Shown here one piece after another: positions 28,045-36,766 of a stretch of 64,000 nucleotides of DNA. The stretch lies in assembly GCA_003149575.1 (NCBI GenBank), contig QCWG01000001.1, positions 1,145,183 to 1,209,182 on the forward strand, given 5' to 3'. Numbering within the stretch: the stretch's first letter is position 1; each line of letters starts with the position of its first letter. Origin of the DNA: Altererythrobacter sp. XM-24bin4 (GTDB taxonomy: Bacteria; Pseudomonadota; Alphaproteobacteria; Sphingomonadales; Sphingomonadaceae). The translations under genes and the position numbers were made by a program. A model generated the notes under the pieces. The model was not told the origin of the DNA. It worked only from the letters and a program-made list of their open reading frames with translations, and made no database searches.

Positions 28045-28730
28045 CCGATCCCGCACCGCACCGCATGACCATCGACATTTATTCGGATGTCATGTGCCCG
28101 TGGTGCCTGATCGGTTATGGCCAGCTGACCAAAGCGCTTGGTGAACTTGACGGAGAGATCGAAGCGCAACTGCGCTGGCGCCCTTTTGAGCTCAATCCTG
28201 ATATGCCGGAACAAGGCGAGGAACAAGAAGCGCATCTGCAACGCAAATATGGCCGCAGCGCTGAAGAGGGCGCAGCAGTTCGTGGCCAGTTGAAGTCGAT
28301 TGCAGACAGTGCGGGGGTTTCGCTGAGCTATGAGGGTTCCGGCGAAGCGCCGCCGGCAATGATGTGGAATACGCGCGCGGCGCACAAGCTGCTGACATGG
28401 GCGCTAGAAGAGGCAGGGCCCTCGGTGCAAACCGACCTGAAGCTCGCGCTGTTCAAGGCACATTTTAACGAGCGGCAAAACGTATCTGACGAGGGCGTAT
28501 TGCTGGATGTCGCGGCAGGTATCGGCTTGCATCGCGAAGCGGCGAAGGCCGCGCTGACGGACGACGAATTGGAGGCGCGCGTAATCGCTGAAGAGCGTCA
28601 GGCGTGGGATCTCAACATATCTGGCGTCCCGGCGATGATTGTGAACGGGAAGTTCATGATCCCGGGCGCGCAATCGCCCGAAACCTACGTCAACGCACTG
28701 CGGCGAGTTGCCGAGAAGACTGTGGCGTGA
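28041..28730 (+). CDS. DsbA-family oxidoreductase, FrnE-like
   Basis: This 229-residue cytoplasmic thioredoxin-fold protein of the FrnE/2-hydroxychromene-2-carboxylate isomerase-like group has no signal peptide. The active-site CPWC is at residues 19-22 (SDVMCPWCLIG), and the cis-Pro motif ISGVPAMIVNGKF is near the C-terminus. FrnE proteins act as disulfide isomerases or polyketide enzymes, and the substrate here is unknown. It overlaps nudC (ATGA) and the SDR gene (GTGA), so three genes form a tight translational unit. Confidence 0.9.
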   Translation: MTDPAPHRMTIDIYSDVMCPWCLIGYGQLTKALGELDGEIEAQLRWRPFELNPDMPEQGEEQEAHLQRKYGRSAEEGAAVRGQLKSIADSAGVSLSYEGSGEAPPAMMWNTRAAHKLLTWALEEAGPSVQTDLKLALFKAHFNERQNVSDEGVLLDVAAGIGLHREAAKAALTDDELEARVIAEERQAWDLNISGVPAMIVNGKFMIPGAQSPETYVNALRRVAEKTVA

Positions 28731-29536
28731 GTGGATTCACCCCTCGCACTGCGGTGATAACCGGCGGGGCGAGCGGGATAGGCTTTGCGATCGCTCAGGA
28801 CCTTACCGCGCGCGGCGTTCAGGTCATGCTGGCAGACTTACCTGGAGACAAGCTCGAGAAGGCCGCTTCGTCACTTGACGGGGCCATCGCGCAGCCTTGC
28901 GATGTGAGTGATCTGGAACAGGTTGAAGCACTTGCAGAGGTGGCATTTGACCAGCTCGGCGAAGTGCATCTGGTGCTGAACAACGCGGGGCAGGGCGGCG
29001 TTCGCGGCAAGATGTGGGAAGTCGATCCAGAGGCGGCGCGCAAGCACTTCGACGTCAATTTCTGGGGCGTTTGGCACGGCTGCAAAGCATTCGCGCCGCG
29101 CTTGATCGAACAAGAAGCCCATTCAGCGATCTATAACACGGGCAGCGAAAACAGCTGGTTCTGTGCGGTCAAGCAATCCGCAGCCTATATTGCCGCGAAA
29201 CATGCTGTGCTGGGCATGACGGAAAGCTTGCGGGAGGATTTGCCGGATCACGTCCATGCCGGCTTGATTGTGCCCGGCTGGGTCTTCACCCCGCTTGGTC
29301 CCGAGCAGTTTATGAAGCTGGGTATGCCGGTCGATGAATATGCCAGAATCGTTGTGCCGCAATTGCTTGCGCGACGACGTTTTGTGGTCAGCCATGGCTA
29401 CAACATGGTGCGCATCGCCGAACGGATGGACCAACTTGCCGAGAGCTACGCCGAATATGCGCTGCCGCCGGAACAAGACGCGAAGCACGATGTGCAATTG
29501 GTGATGGCGCAGTTGATGAAAGCGCGCGAGGGTTAG
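28727..29536 (+). CDS. SDR-family NAD(P)-dependent dehydrogenase
   Basis: This 269-residue classical short-chain dehydrogenase has the nucleotide motif ITGGASGIG at about residues 11-19. LVLNNAGQGG and the catalytic Tyr and Lys in AYIAAKH (about residues 153-158) follow. The C-terminus EYALPPEQD extends beyond the usual core. The GTG at 28727 overlaps the FrnE-like stop. The substrate is not predictable. It is convergent with the broken gene whose last stop lies one base beyond its own stop codon. Confidence 0.9.
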   Translation: MSGFTPRTAVITGGASGIGFAIAQDLTARGVQVMLADLPGDKLEKAASSLDGAIAQPCDVSDLEQVEALAEVAFDQLGEVHLVLNNAGQGGVRGKMWEVDPEAARKHFDVNFWGVWHGCKAFAPRLIEQEAHSAIYNTGSENSWFCAVKQSAAYIAAKHAVLGMTESLREDLPDHVHAGLIVPGWVFTPLGPEQFMKLGMPVDEYARIVVPQLLARRRFVVSHGYNMVRIAERMDQLAESYAEYALPPEQDAKHDVQLVMAQLMKAREG

Positions 29537-29537
29537 A

Positions 29538-30095
29538 TCAATTCCAGCCGTGCCACTTTCGGTACCCGACAATCAGATACATCCCAAAAAAGACGGCCGC
29601 TCCGCCGGTCCACAACCAATCACCAAGGCTCTTTGGACCTGCAAGGAGCTTGCTTCCAAATATGGTGCCGCTCAAGATAAAGACAAAAGAGATCAGTCTC
29701 TAGGGAATTGCTTCATGCGCCAATTGCCGGTTGAGTTCTTTTGAGCGCGGCGGCCCGAAGTCGGGGCGACCTTTCACAAGTCGGCGTGGGGCAAATGATG
29801 CTCAGAAAAGCCAGCCCACTACAGCCAATACGACTGTGGCCAGAAATACTCCAGAACCCCACTCTGGCAGGGCCAGCGTTCGTTCAACTGCAACGAATAC
29901 AAAAATGGCGCCAATGATTGCGCCAAGCATCAACCAGAATCGCTTTCCTTTGCTCGCATCCGTCCAGTCTCGCAGGAGACCCTCATACTCCTCGTGGCTA
30001 ACGAGCTTCCCGCCACTATTGGGGGAGGGGTAATAGAGATATCCGTCATCGACTGGATCGAACTGGCGTTTGAATGCTTCTACAGGGTCAACCAT
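29538..30095 (-). pseudogene. Membrane protein gene broken by two in-frame stops
   Basis: From the ATG at 30095 a single frame runs 186 codons to a TGA at 29538. It is interrupted by TGA at 29802-29804 and TAG at 29700-29702. The first part is soluble (FDPVDDGYLYYPSPNSGGKL) followed by two membrane helices. The middle part begins ASFAPRRLVKGRPDFGPPR, and the last part has two more helices and ends KWHGWN. The frame stays coding-like across both stops, which argues for one four-helix protein of about 185 residues damaged twice. A 97-residue product could still be made. It lies 14 bp behind the DUF1489 gene on the same strand. Confidence 0.75.
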
Positions 30096-30109
30096 CGCGC
30101 AGTGCCGTC

Positions 30110-30499
30110 CTAAATCAGCCCCAGTTTCTGCAACTTGACCGCCATCTTTCCGGGCAGCGCATCGCCGATGTCTTCGTCGTCTTCCAAGTCACGCGGTGGC
30201 TCGCCTTTGAGATAGCGCCAACCCTGATGCGCGCGCTTGGGTTGGGGGTGCACCCGGATCAGCTTCGGCTCCAACTCGATCAGCCAACGGCCGCTGTCGG
30301 TTTGTGAAAATCCTGTGATCTTCGATCTCGCGACCAGATTGTGCTGATGAATCCAGTAAAGTGATCCGCCAATGCATTGCTCCCACTTGGTGGGCCGATA
30401 CTTTGTCGTCAGATGCGGGCTGCGCCGTCCGGCATACCAGCTCTCGATATCGTCGAAGCTTTGCGCTCCAAATGCAATCTTGGTCAAATTGAGCGGCAT
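30110..30499 (-). CDS. DUF1489 family protein
   Basis: This 129-residue protein matches the DUF1489 pattern common in alphaproteobacteria. It starts MPLNLTKIAFGAQSFDDIESW and continues with SPHLTTKYRPTKWEQCIGGSLYWIHQHNLVARS-type sequence and an acidic tail. The function is unknown. The ATG at 30499 fits the family start; an in-frame ATG at 30517 would add six residues. It is the upstream gene of the broken membrane-protein locus. Confidence 0.87.
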   Translation of the reverse strand: MPLNLTKIAFGAQSFDDIESWYAGRRSPHLTTKYRPTKWEQCIGGSLYWIHQHNLVARSKITGFSQTDSGRWLIELEPKLIRVHPQPKRAHQGWRYLKGEPPRDLEDDEDIGDALPGKMAVKLQKLGLI

Positions 30500-30568
30500 G
30501 GGTATGATCTGGCACATGAGGCCGCAGATTCAAGCCCGCTGGGGCAGTTTTGTTAGGGGAGAGTTTCA

Positions 30569-31504
30569 ATGAATACGAAGAATTTCCAAGGCGGCGTGCT
30601 TGCCGGAGTACTTTTGGCGGTGGCCGCTTGCTCGCAAGCTCCAACGCAGGATGCTCCCGTCGCTGTTGGCGAACCTGATCCTCAGCTGGGCATGGTGACC
30701 ACGATCACGCCGGGAATGACCGCGCGCGCTGCGCGATTGGTCACTGAAGGCAAAACCTATGCGCTGGGGGTGATCACCGGCCCTGACACGGTTCCTTATC
30801 CGGGGCGGAGCTATTCAATCAGTGTTGTAGGCATTAATGAGCCGATGGGTTCGAACAAAGCCACCGCGCATGATGACCGGCTCGAAACGCATGTCGGGAT
30901 CGGCAGCCAGATCGACGGGTTCGGGCATATCGGGCGTGACGGAGTGCACTATGGAGGGGTCCGGCGTGAGGATATCTTTTCTGAAGATGGATTGAAGGCT
31001 CTAGGAATAGAGCACATTCCGCCCATCGCCACGCGCGGGATCATGCTCGATATGGCAAAGCATTTCGGCGTGGACCGGCTTGCTCCCATGCAGGGTTTCG
31101 GGCGCGAGGAGATTTCCGCCGCTGCCGAAGCGCAGGGTGTAACCATCGAAGCGGGCGATATTGTGCTGTTCCATACCGGATGGCTCTCGATGGCGGACGA
31201 AGACCCAAAAGCCTATATCGAGCAGCAGCCGGGCATAAATATGGACGGAGCGGAGTATCTTGCCGAACTGGGCGTTGTGGCCATCGGTGCGGATAGCTCA
31301 GGGCTTGAAACGCAGGACTTCGGCGAGGGCCGTGTCTTTCCTGTCCACCAATTCCTGTTGGTGGATGCCGGTGTCTACATTCTGGAGACCATGAATACGA
31401 ACGATCTTGCAGCAGACGGTGTGCACGAGTTCTTCTTTGTACTGGGTCAGCCGCGATTTGCGGGATCAGTGCAAGCGGTGATCAATCCGGTGGCGATTAG
31501 GTAG
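30569..31504 (+). CDS. Cyclase-family lipoprotein (kynurenine formamidase / isatin hydrolase-like)
   Basis: This 311-residue protein has a lipobox LLAVAAC (Cys21), so it is probably anchored in the periplasm. The cyclase-family fold is indicated by LETHVGIGSQIDGFGHIG, the position of the metal motif normally written HxGTHxDxxxH, and by ATRGIMLDMA, IVLFHTGW and PVHQFLLVDAGVYILETMN. The second metal His is replaced by Gln (GSQID), as in the isatin-hydrolase-like branch. The substrate is unknown. It is divergent from the DUF1489 gene. Confidence 0.87.
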   Translation: MNTKNFQGGVLAGVLLAVAACSQAPTQDAPVAVGEPDPQLGMVTTITPGMTARAARLVTEGKTYALGVITGPDTVPYPGRSYSISVVGINEPMGSNKATAHDDRLETHVGIGSQIDGFGHIGRDGVHYGGVRREDIFSEDGLKALGIEHIPPIATRGIMLDMAKHFGVDRLAPMQGFGREEISAAAEAQGVTIEAGDIVLFHTGWLSMADEDPKAYIEQQPGINMDGAEYLAELGVVAIGADSSGLETQDFGEGRVFPVHQFLLVDAGVYILETMNTNDLAADGVHEFFFVLGQPRFAGSVQAVINPVAIR

Positions 31505-31540
31505 ATAGCGAGGCAGCCGCGCCCGCTAGAAAAACTGCCG

Positions 31541-32989
31541 CTAGGCAAGGCCAGCAAGGACAGCCAGGCCAAGGAAGGCGAAAAAGCCCATGCTGTCAGT
31601 GATCATCGTCACGAAAACTGATGATGCCACAGCCGGGTCCTGATCCAGACGTTCAAACATCACCGGCACCAGAACGCCGGCCATGCCGGAAACGATGATA
31701 TTGATCACCATCGCAACCGCGATCACCGTACCTAGCTGAGGCGTGAATAGTATTGCGGTTGCGATTCCGATCAGCACAGCGATGGTTACACCGTTCAGCA
31801 ACGCAACGCGCAATTCGCGGCTCACGATTTTCCAAGTGTTGGCCCGCGTCAGCTGATTGGTCGCGATTGCGCGCACAGCGACAGCCATGGTCTGTGTACC
31901 GGCATTGCCGCCGATACTGGCAACGATCGGCATCAACACCGCGAGTGCGACCAGTTTCTCGATCGCGGCACCAAAGAAGGCGATGATGGCAGAGGCAACC
32001 ACGGCTGTGCCAAGGTTCGCGATCAGCCAGCGCACGCGGCTGGAAAAAGCTTCGCGGATCGGCTCGTTAATATCGCCATCGCCCGCGCCCGACAGCAGCA
32101 GCACATCTTCACCGGCTTCTTCGGAGATAATGTGGACGATGTCGTCCACTGTCATCTGCCCGACCAGGCGCCCGCTCTCGTCGACCACAGCGGCTGATAT
32201 CAGATTGTATTTCTGGAACATCAGCGCGACTTCTTCCTGATCGGTATCGACCGGAATCAGAGTCTGATCGCGTTTCATTACATCGGTCAGCTTGATGTGA
32301 CGCGGCGTGGTCAGCACCCAGCTTAGCGCGCAAGTGCCAACCGGATGGTGCCGTTCATCCACGACGAATACTTCGTAGAATTCCTGAGCCAGATCGCCTT
32401 CGTGACGCATATAGTCGATCAGACCGCCGACATTCATATGTTCCGGTACCGCCACAAAGTGCCGGCTCATCAAACGGCCAGCGGTTTCTTCCGGATAAGC
32501 GAGCGCGCTTTCAATCGCCGCGCGGTCTTCGGAATCGACCTCGGCAAGGATTGCTTGCTGATCGTCTTCGTCCAGATCCTCGATCAGCTGAACCGCATCA
32601 TCGGTTTCGAGCTGCTCGACAATGGTCGCAACCGCTTCAGGCGCGAGCGCTTCCATCATGTCTTCGCGCACGTGGTCGTTCAGCTCGGCGACCACTTCAG
32701 AACTCATCAAGTCTGTTATCGCAGCGGCGAGCTGTCCGCGCTCATCCTTGTCAAACAGCTCCAGCAAGTCGGCGACGTCAGCTGGGTGAAGCGGCTCCAC
32801 CAGATCATACACGGCATTGTTGTCACCCGACTCAAATGCGTCACGTACGCTGCGGATATATTTGGGTTTTAGCCGGTTTTCTTCATCGTGCCGCTCGTCA
32901 TCGATGCGGTCGTCAGGATGCGGGCCGTCTTCTTCCGGCATTTCAGCCGTCAGCAGGTCTTCCTCTTCAAGGCGCGCATCATCGGACAT
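31541..32989 (-). CDS. mgtE: Magnesium transporter MgtE
   Basis: This 482-residue Mg2+ channel has an acidic N-terminal domain with repeated helices (HPADVADLLELFDKDERGQL and similar). Two CBS domains follow at about residues 160-285 (MNVGGLIDYMRHEGD, SGRLVGQMTVDDIVHII). Five C-terminal membrane helices carry the conserved MPIVASIGGNAGTQTMAVAVR pore motif. The cytoplasmic domains sense Mg2+. It stands alone on the minus strand, divergent from the cyclophilin gene. Confidence 0.97.
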   Translation of the reverse strand: MSDDARLEEEDLLTAEMPEEDGPHPDDRIDDERHDEENRLKPKYIRSVRDAFESGDNNAVYDLVEPLHPADVADLLELFDKDERGQLAAAITDLMSSEVVAELNDHVREDMMEALAPEAVATIVEQLETDDAVQLIEDLDEDDQQAILAEVDSEDRAAIESALAYPEETAGRLMSRHFVAVPEHMNVGGLIDYMRHEGDLAQEFYEVFVVDERHHPVGTCALSWVLTTPRHIKLTDVMKRDQTLIPVDTDQEEVALMFQKYNLISAAVVDESGRLVGQMTVDDIVHIISEEAGEDVLLLSGAGDGDINEPIREAFSSRVRWLIANLGTAVVASAIIAFFGAAIEKLVALAVLMPIVASIGGNAGTQTMAVAVRAIATNQLTRANTWKIVSRELRVALLNGVTIAVLIGIATAILFTPQLGTVIAVAMVINIIVSGMAGVLVPVMFERLDQDPAVASSVFVTMITDSMGFFAFLGLAVLAGLA

Positions 32990-33087
32990 AGCGCTTGGTC
33001 TAGGCAGGCAGGGGGAAAAGGCAAGGTGCAGGGTGACTCACGCTCACAACTCTTTATACCGCTGCGCCAACAAAGGAGATTCTACCC

Positions 33088-33534
33088 ATGGCTGAGAAGC
33101 TGACATTTACCCTCGAATCCGGCGATGTTGTGATTAAATTGCGCCCCGATCTGGCACCGGGCCATGTTGAACGCATTACCGATCTGGCACAGGAAGGCTT
33201 TTACGATGGCGTGGTGTTCCACCGCGTGATTCCCGGCTTCATGGCGCAGGGCGGCGATCCGACCGGGACCGGCATGGGCGGCAGCGACCGTCCTGACCTG
33301 AAGGCGGAATTCAATGCAGAGCCGCACGTGCGCGGCACATGCTCTATGGCCCGCACGCAAGTTCCGGACAGCGCGAACAGCCAGTTCTTCATCTGTTTCG
33401 ATGATGCGCATTTCCTTGATGGCCAATACACCGTTTGGGGCCAGGTCGAGAGCGGCATGGAATTGATCGATGGTTTGGCAGTGGGTGAACCACCAGCCAA
33501 TCCGAGCAAAATCGTGAAAGCCACGGTTTCCTGA
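33088..33534 (+). CDS. Peptidyl-prolyl cis-trans isomerase (cyclophilin type)
   Basis: This 148-residue cyclophilin has no signal peptide, so it is cytoplasmic. The catalytic region GVVFHRVIPGFMAQGGDPTG (with the key Arg), GTCSMARTQVPDSANSQFFI, and the HFLDGQYTVWGQV loop are complete. It catalyses proline isomerisation in protein folding. A purine-rich AAAGGAGA precedes the ATG. A short lipoprotein gene follows 10 bp downstream. Confidence 0.97.
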   Translation: MAEKLTFTLESGDVVIKLRPDLAPGHVERITDLAQEGFYDGVVFHRVIPGFMAQGGDPTGTGMGGSDRPDLKAEFNAEPHVRGTCSMARTQVPDSANSQFFICFDDAHFLDGQYTVWGQVESGMELIDGLAVGEPPANPSKIVKATVS

Positions 33535-33544
33535 TCCAACTATC

Positions 33545-33712
33545 ATGACGCACCGCAGAGCAGCACTGGTCCTGCTGGCATCGCTGCTCAGCGGTTGCGT
33601 CACATATCCTGACATCACCCGGTCGCGCAGCCCCTGCCGGATGGAGCCGGGCGGGTGGTGCGACTTTGGCCGCGAGAAGGACGTGCGCCGCGCCGCCTCT
33701 ATAGCAGAATGA
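33545..33712 (+). CDS. Small lipoprotein of 55 residues, unknown function
   Basis: The frame encodes MTHRRAALVLLASLLSGC, a textbook lipoprotein signal with LSGC lipobox (Cys18). The mature part is 38 residues, with two further cysteines in SPCRMEPGGWCDFGRE and a basic/Ala-rich tail. It lies 10 bp behind the cyclophilin gene and its stop touches the start area of the miaB transcript. The signal peptide and the tight spacing argue it is real. I do not recognise the mature part. Confidence 0.72.
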   Translation: MTHRRAALVLLASLLSGCVTYPDITRSRSPCRMEPGGWCDFGREKDVRRAASIAE

Positions 33713-33751
33713 TTGAACCCGCGCGGTCTTCCCGCTAAAGCGCGCGCCATC

Positions 33752-35092
33752 ATGAGACCGACAGAGACCCCCAAGACGTACCGCGTCAAAAGCTTCGGCT
33801 GCCAGATGAATGTCTATGATGGCGAACGCATGGCGGAACTGCTTACTGAAAAAGGCATTACTGAGGCACCCGAAGGCAAGGACGCCGATCTGGTGGTTCT
33901 TAACACTTGCCATATTCGCGAGAAAGCAGCGGAGAAGATCTATTCGGACATTGGCCGCCTGACCAAAGGCAAGACGCAGAAAAAAGCGCCGATGATTGCG
34001 GTCGCTGGCTGCGTGGCGCAGGCCGAAGGCGAAGAGATCATGAAGCGCGCGCCGGCAGTTTCCATGGTGGTTGGGCCGCAAGCCTATCATCGACTGCCTG
34101 AAATGCTGGACCGGGCAGTGAAGGGCGAACGCGCGACCGATACCGACATGCCTGCGATTGCGAAGTTTGACAGCTTGCCTCAGCGCAAGCGTCGCTCCCC
34201 CACCGCATTCCTCACGGTCCAGGAAGGCTGCGACAAGTTCTGTACCTATTGCGTGGTACCCTACACACGCGGTGCGGAAATCTCGCGTCCATTCAATGAT
34301 CTGATCACTGAAGCGCAGAAACTGGTTGAAGCCGGCGCGCGCGAAATCACGTTGCTGGGGCAGAATGTGAATGCCTGGTCCGCAGAGGACACAAAGGGAC
34401 ACACAGTAGGTCTGGCGGGCCTTATCCATGCGCTAGCCAGGATCGATGGGCTCGAACGCATTCGTTATACAACAAGCCACCCCAATGACATGGATGATGC
34501 GCTGATCGCGGCGCATGGCGAAGTCGACAAGCTGATGCCCTATCTTCATCTGCCGGTGCAGTCGGGCAATGATCGCGTGCTGAAAGCGATGAACCGCAGC
34601 CACACCGCGGAAAGCTATTTGCGGCTGCTTGAGCGGTTCCGTGAAGTGCGCCCTGATATCGCGCTGTCAGGCGATTTCATCGTCGGATTCCCAGGGGAGA
34701 CCGAGGCCGAGTTTGAAGACACGCTGAAGATCGTGGACGAGGTCCGCTATTCTCAGGCGTTCAGTTTTAAATACTCGCCGCGTCCCGGCACGCCCGCAGC
34801 TACGATGGAGAATCAGCTCGCCAAAGAGGTGATGGATGACCGGCTTCAGCGCTTGCAGGCGCGGCTTAATCGCGACCAGCATGCATTCAACCAAGCGCTG
34901 GTCGGCAAAACTTGCGACGTGCTGGTGGAGCGCAAGGGCAAGCTGGACGGCCAATGGCTGGGCAAGTCGCCCTGGCTTACCTCGGTCTGGTTCGAGGATG
35001 ACGCCCAGATAGGGGATATGGTAACGGTTGAGATCGTTGAAGGCGGCCCCAATTCGTTGATGGGCAAGCTCAAGCAGCCGGTATTCGCCTGA
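33752..35092 (+). CDS. miaB: tRNA-2-methylthio-N6-dimethylallyladenosine synthase MiaB
   Basis: This 446-residue radical-SAM enzyme adds a methylthio group to i6A37 of tRNA. The N-terminal MTTase domain has SFGCQMN, VVLNTCHIREKA and VAGCVAQ (three cluster cysteines). The radical-SAM motif is CDKFCTYCVVPYTRG, followed by LLGQNVNAW. A TRAM domain closes the C-terminus (GNSLMGKLKQ-like end). The ATG at 33752 was chosen over an upstream TTG. It heads the conserved miaB-phoH-ybeY-corC string. Confidence 0.97.
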   Translation: MRPTETPKTYRVKSFGCQMNVYDGERMAELLTEKGITEAPEGKDADLVVLNTCHIREKAAEKIYSDIGRLTKGKTQKKAPMIAVAGCVAQAEGEEIMKRAPAVSMVVGPQAYHRLPEMLDRAVKGERATDTDMPAIAKFDSLPQRKRRSPTAFLTVQEGCDKFCTYCVVPYTRGAEISRPFNDLITEAQKLVEAGAREITLLGQNVNAWSAEDTKGHTVGLAGLIHALARIDGLERIRYTTSHPNDMDDALIAAHGEVDKLMPYLHLPVQSGNDRVLKAMNRSHTAESYLRLLERFREVRPDIALSGDFIVGFPGETEAEFEDTLKIVDEVRYSQAFSFKYSPRPGTPAATMENQLAKEVMDDRLQRLQARLNRDQHAFNQALVGKTCDVLVERKGKLDGQWLGKSPWLTSVWFEDDAQIGDMVTVEIVEGGPNSLMGKLKQPVFA

Positions 35093-35215
35093 GGGAATTG
35101 CGTGACAGCTGAGTGACTTTCCACCGCTTCGTGAAGGGCGCGCGCTTGCCAGCGGCGAAAACCCGCTTACATTTTCGACTCAGAAACACAGCTGGCGTTA
35201 ACGCCAAAGGAGCGC

Positions 35216-36259
35216 ATGGCACGTAAACCCGCCAATCAATCGCCCCGCGAAACCGGATCGAAGGTTTCGCCCTTTCCAGCAGCAGCCAGGCCGCGCCGCG
35301 CGCGGATCGAAATGAGCTTTGAGGATCAGTCGTTGCTGGTCCCATTGTTCGGCGAGTTCGATGCCAATCTGGTGCAGGTCGAAAACCGACTGGGCGTGTT
35401 TATCTCTGCCCGCGGGGACCAGCTACAGATCGAGGGGCCGCAAGACAGCGTGGCGCGCGCCCGCGATACGTTGCAAGCAATGTATGACCGGCTCGCCCAA
35501 GCGCAGGATCTGGATGCTGGCGCGATTGAATCGCTGATCGCAATGTCGAATGAGCCGACGTTGGAGGGGATCATCTCGGGCGATGAGGACAATGGCCCGC
35601 CGGTGATGATCCGGACCCGGCGCAAGACGATCGTGCCGCGCAGTGCCGGGCAGATCCCTTACATGCGGCAACTGGCGAAGGATGATATCATCTTTGCATT
35701 GGGCCCAGCGGGGACCGGAAAAACCTATCTCGCGGTGGCACAGGCCGTCAGTCAGTTGATAACGGGCAGCGTACAACGCCTGATCCTGTCGCGCCCGGCG
35801 GTGGAAGCTGGCGAAAAGCTGGGCTTTCTGCCCGGCGATATGAAGGACAAAGTCGATCCCTATCTTCGTCCGCTTTATGACGCGCTGTTCGATTGCATGC
35901 CGCCAGAACAGGTGGAAAGACGGATCGAAAGTGGAGAGATCGAGATCGCGCCGATTGCATTCATGCGCGGGCGGACACTGGCCGATGCATTTGTAATCCT
36001 GGATGAGGCCCAGAACACCACGCGCGAGCAGATGAAAATGTTTCTAACCCGTTTTGGCCAGAACAGCCGGATGGTGATCTGCGGCGACCCCAAACAGATC
36101 GACATTCCGGGTGGTGACCGGATGAGCGGCCTCGCGGATGCAGTAACCAAGCTGGAGAATGTTGAAGGGATTGCGGTGTCGCGCTTCACCAGCGCAGACG
36201 TGGTGCGCCACCCGATCGTGGGCCGTATTGTTGAGGCCTATGAGGGCCCGTCCGAGTAG
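35216..36259 (+). CDS. phoH: PhoH-like ATPase
   Basis: This 347-residue protein has a KH-like N-terminal region followed by the PhoH ATPase domain. It carries Walker A GPAGTGKTYLAVAQAVSQL (about residue 164) and Walker B FVILDEAQNTTREQM. FLTRFGQNSRMVICGDPKQIDIP is typical of the family. PhoH proteins are linked to RNA metabolism with YbeY. The ybeY GTG follows its TAG without a gap, so they are co-translated. A 123-bp gap separates it from miaB. Confidence 0.96.
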   Translation: MARKPANQSPRETGSKVSPFPAAARPRRARIEMSFEDQSLLVPLFGEFDANLVQVENRLGVFISARGDQLQIEGPQDSVARARDTLQAMYDRLAQAQDLDAGAIESLIAMSNEPTLEGIISGDEDNGPPVMIRTRRKTIVPRSAGQIPYMRQLAKDDIIFALGPAGTGKTYLAVAQAVSQLITGSVQRLILSRPAVEAGEKLGFLPGDMKDKVDPYLRPLYDALFDCMPPEQVERRIESGEIEIAPIAFMRGRTLADAFVILDEAQNTTREQMKMFLTRFGQNSRMVICGDPKQIDIPGGDRMSGLADAVTKLENVEGIAVSRFTSADVVRHPIVGRIVEAYEGPSE

Positions 36260-36745
36260 GTGGAACTAGACACCGACATTGATGGTTGGCCTTCGGGCGA
36301 TTGGGAGGCGTTGGCCGCGAGCGCTGCGCAGGCTTGTGGAGACAACGCGCCCGAGCTTGCCAATGTGCGCCTGAGCGCAAGCCTGCTGTTCACCTCGGAC
36401 GAAGAGGTTCGCACGCTCAACCGCGAGTGGCGGGGTCGTGACAAACCCACCAATGTTTTAAGCTTTCCCATGCTGACCCGCGAAGAATTGCTCGATCTGG
36501 CGCCTGACGGCCCGCCTGTCATGCTGGGGGATCTGGCACTTGCGTATGAGACTTGCGCTCGCGAAGCAGGGGCGAAATCGATACCGCTGGACCATCACGC
36601 CGCGCATTTGATCGTCCACGGATTGCTGCATCTTGCGGGCTACGACCACGAGATTAGTGAAGAAGATGCGGACAATATGGAGGCTTTGGAGATCCCAATA
36701 CTTGCAAAACTTGGTATCGCAGACCCATATATGGATCGTGACTGA
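36260..36745 (+). CDS. ybeY: Endoribonuclease YbeY
   Basis: This 161-residue metalloprotein is needed for 16S rRNA 3'-end maturation and ribosome quality control. The zinc motif HGLLHLAGYDHEI (three His) is at about residues 118-130, with LNREWRGRDKPTNVLSFP and LGDLALAYETC upstream. The start is a GTG directly after the phoH stop. It is followed by corC after 21 bp. Confidence 0.97.
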   Translation: MELDTDIDGWPSGDWEALAASAAQACGDNAPELANVRLSASLLFTSDEEVRTLNREWRGRDKPTNVLSFPMLTREELLDLAPDGPPVMLGDLALAYETCAREAGAKSIPLDHHAAHLIVHGLLHLAGYDHEISEEDADNMEALEIPILAKLGIADPYMDRD

Positions 36746-36766
36746 TAGGAGTAGCCACTAAGGGCC

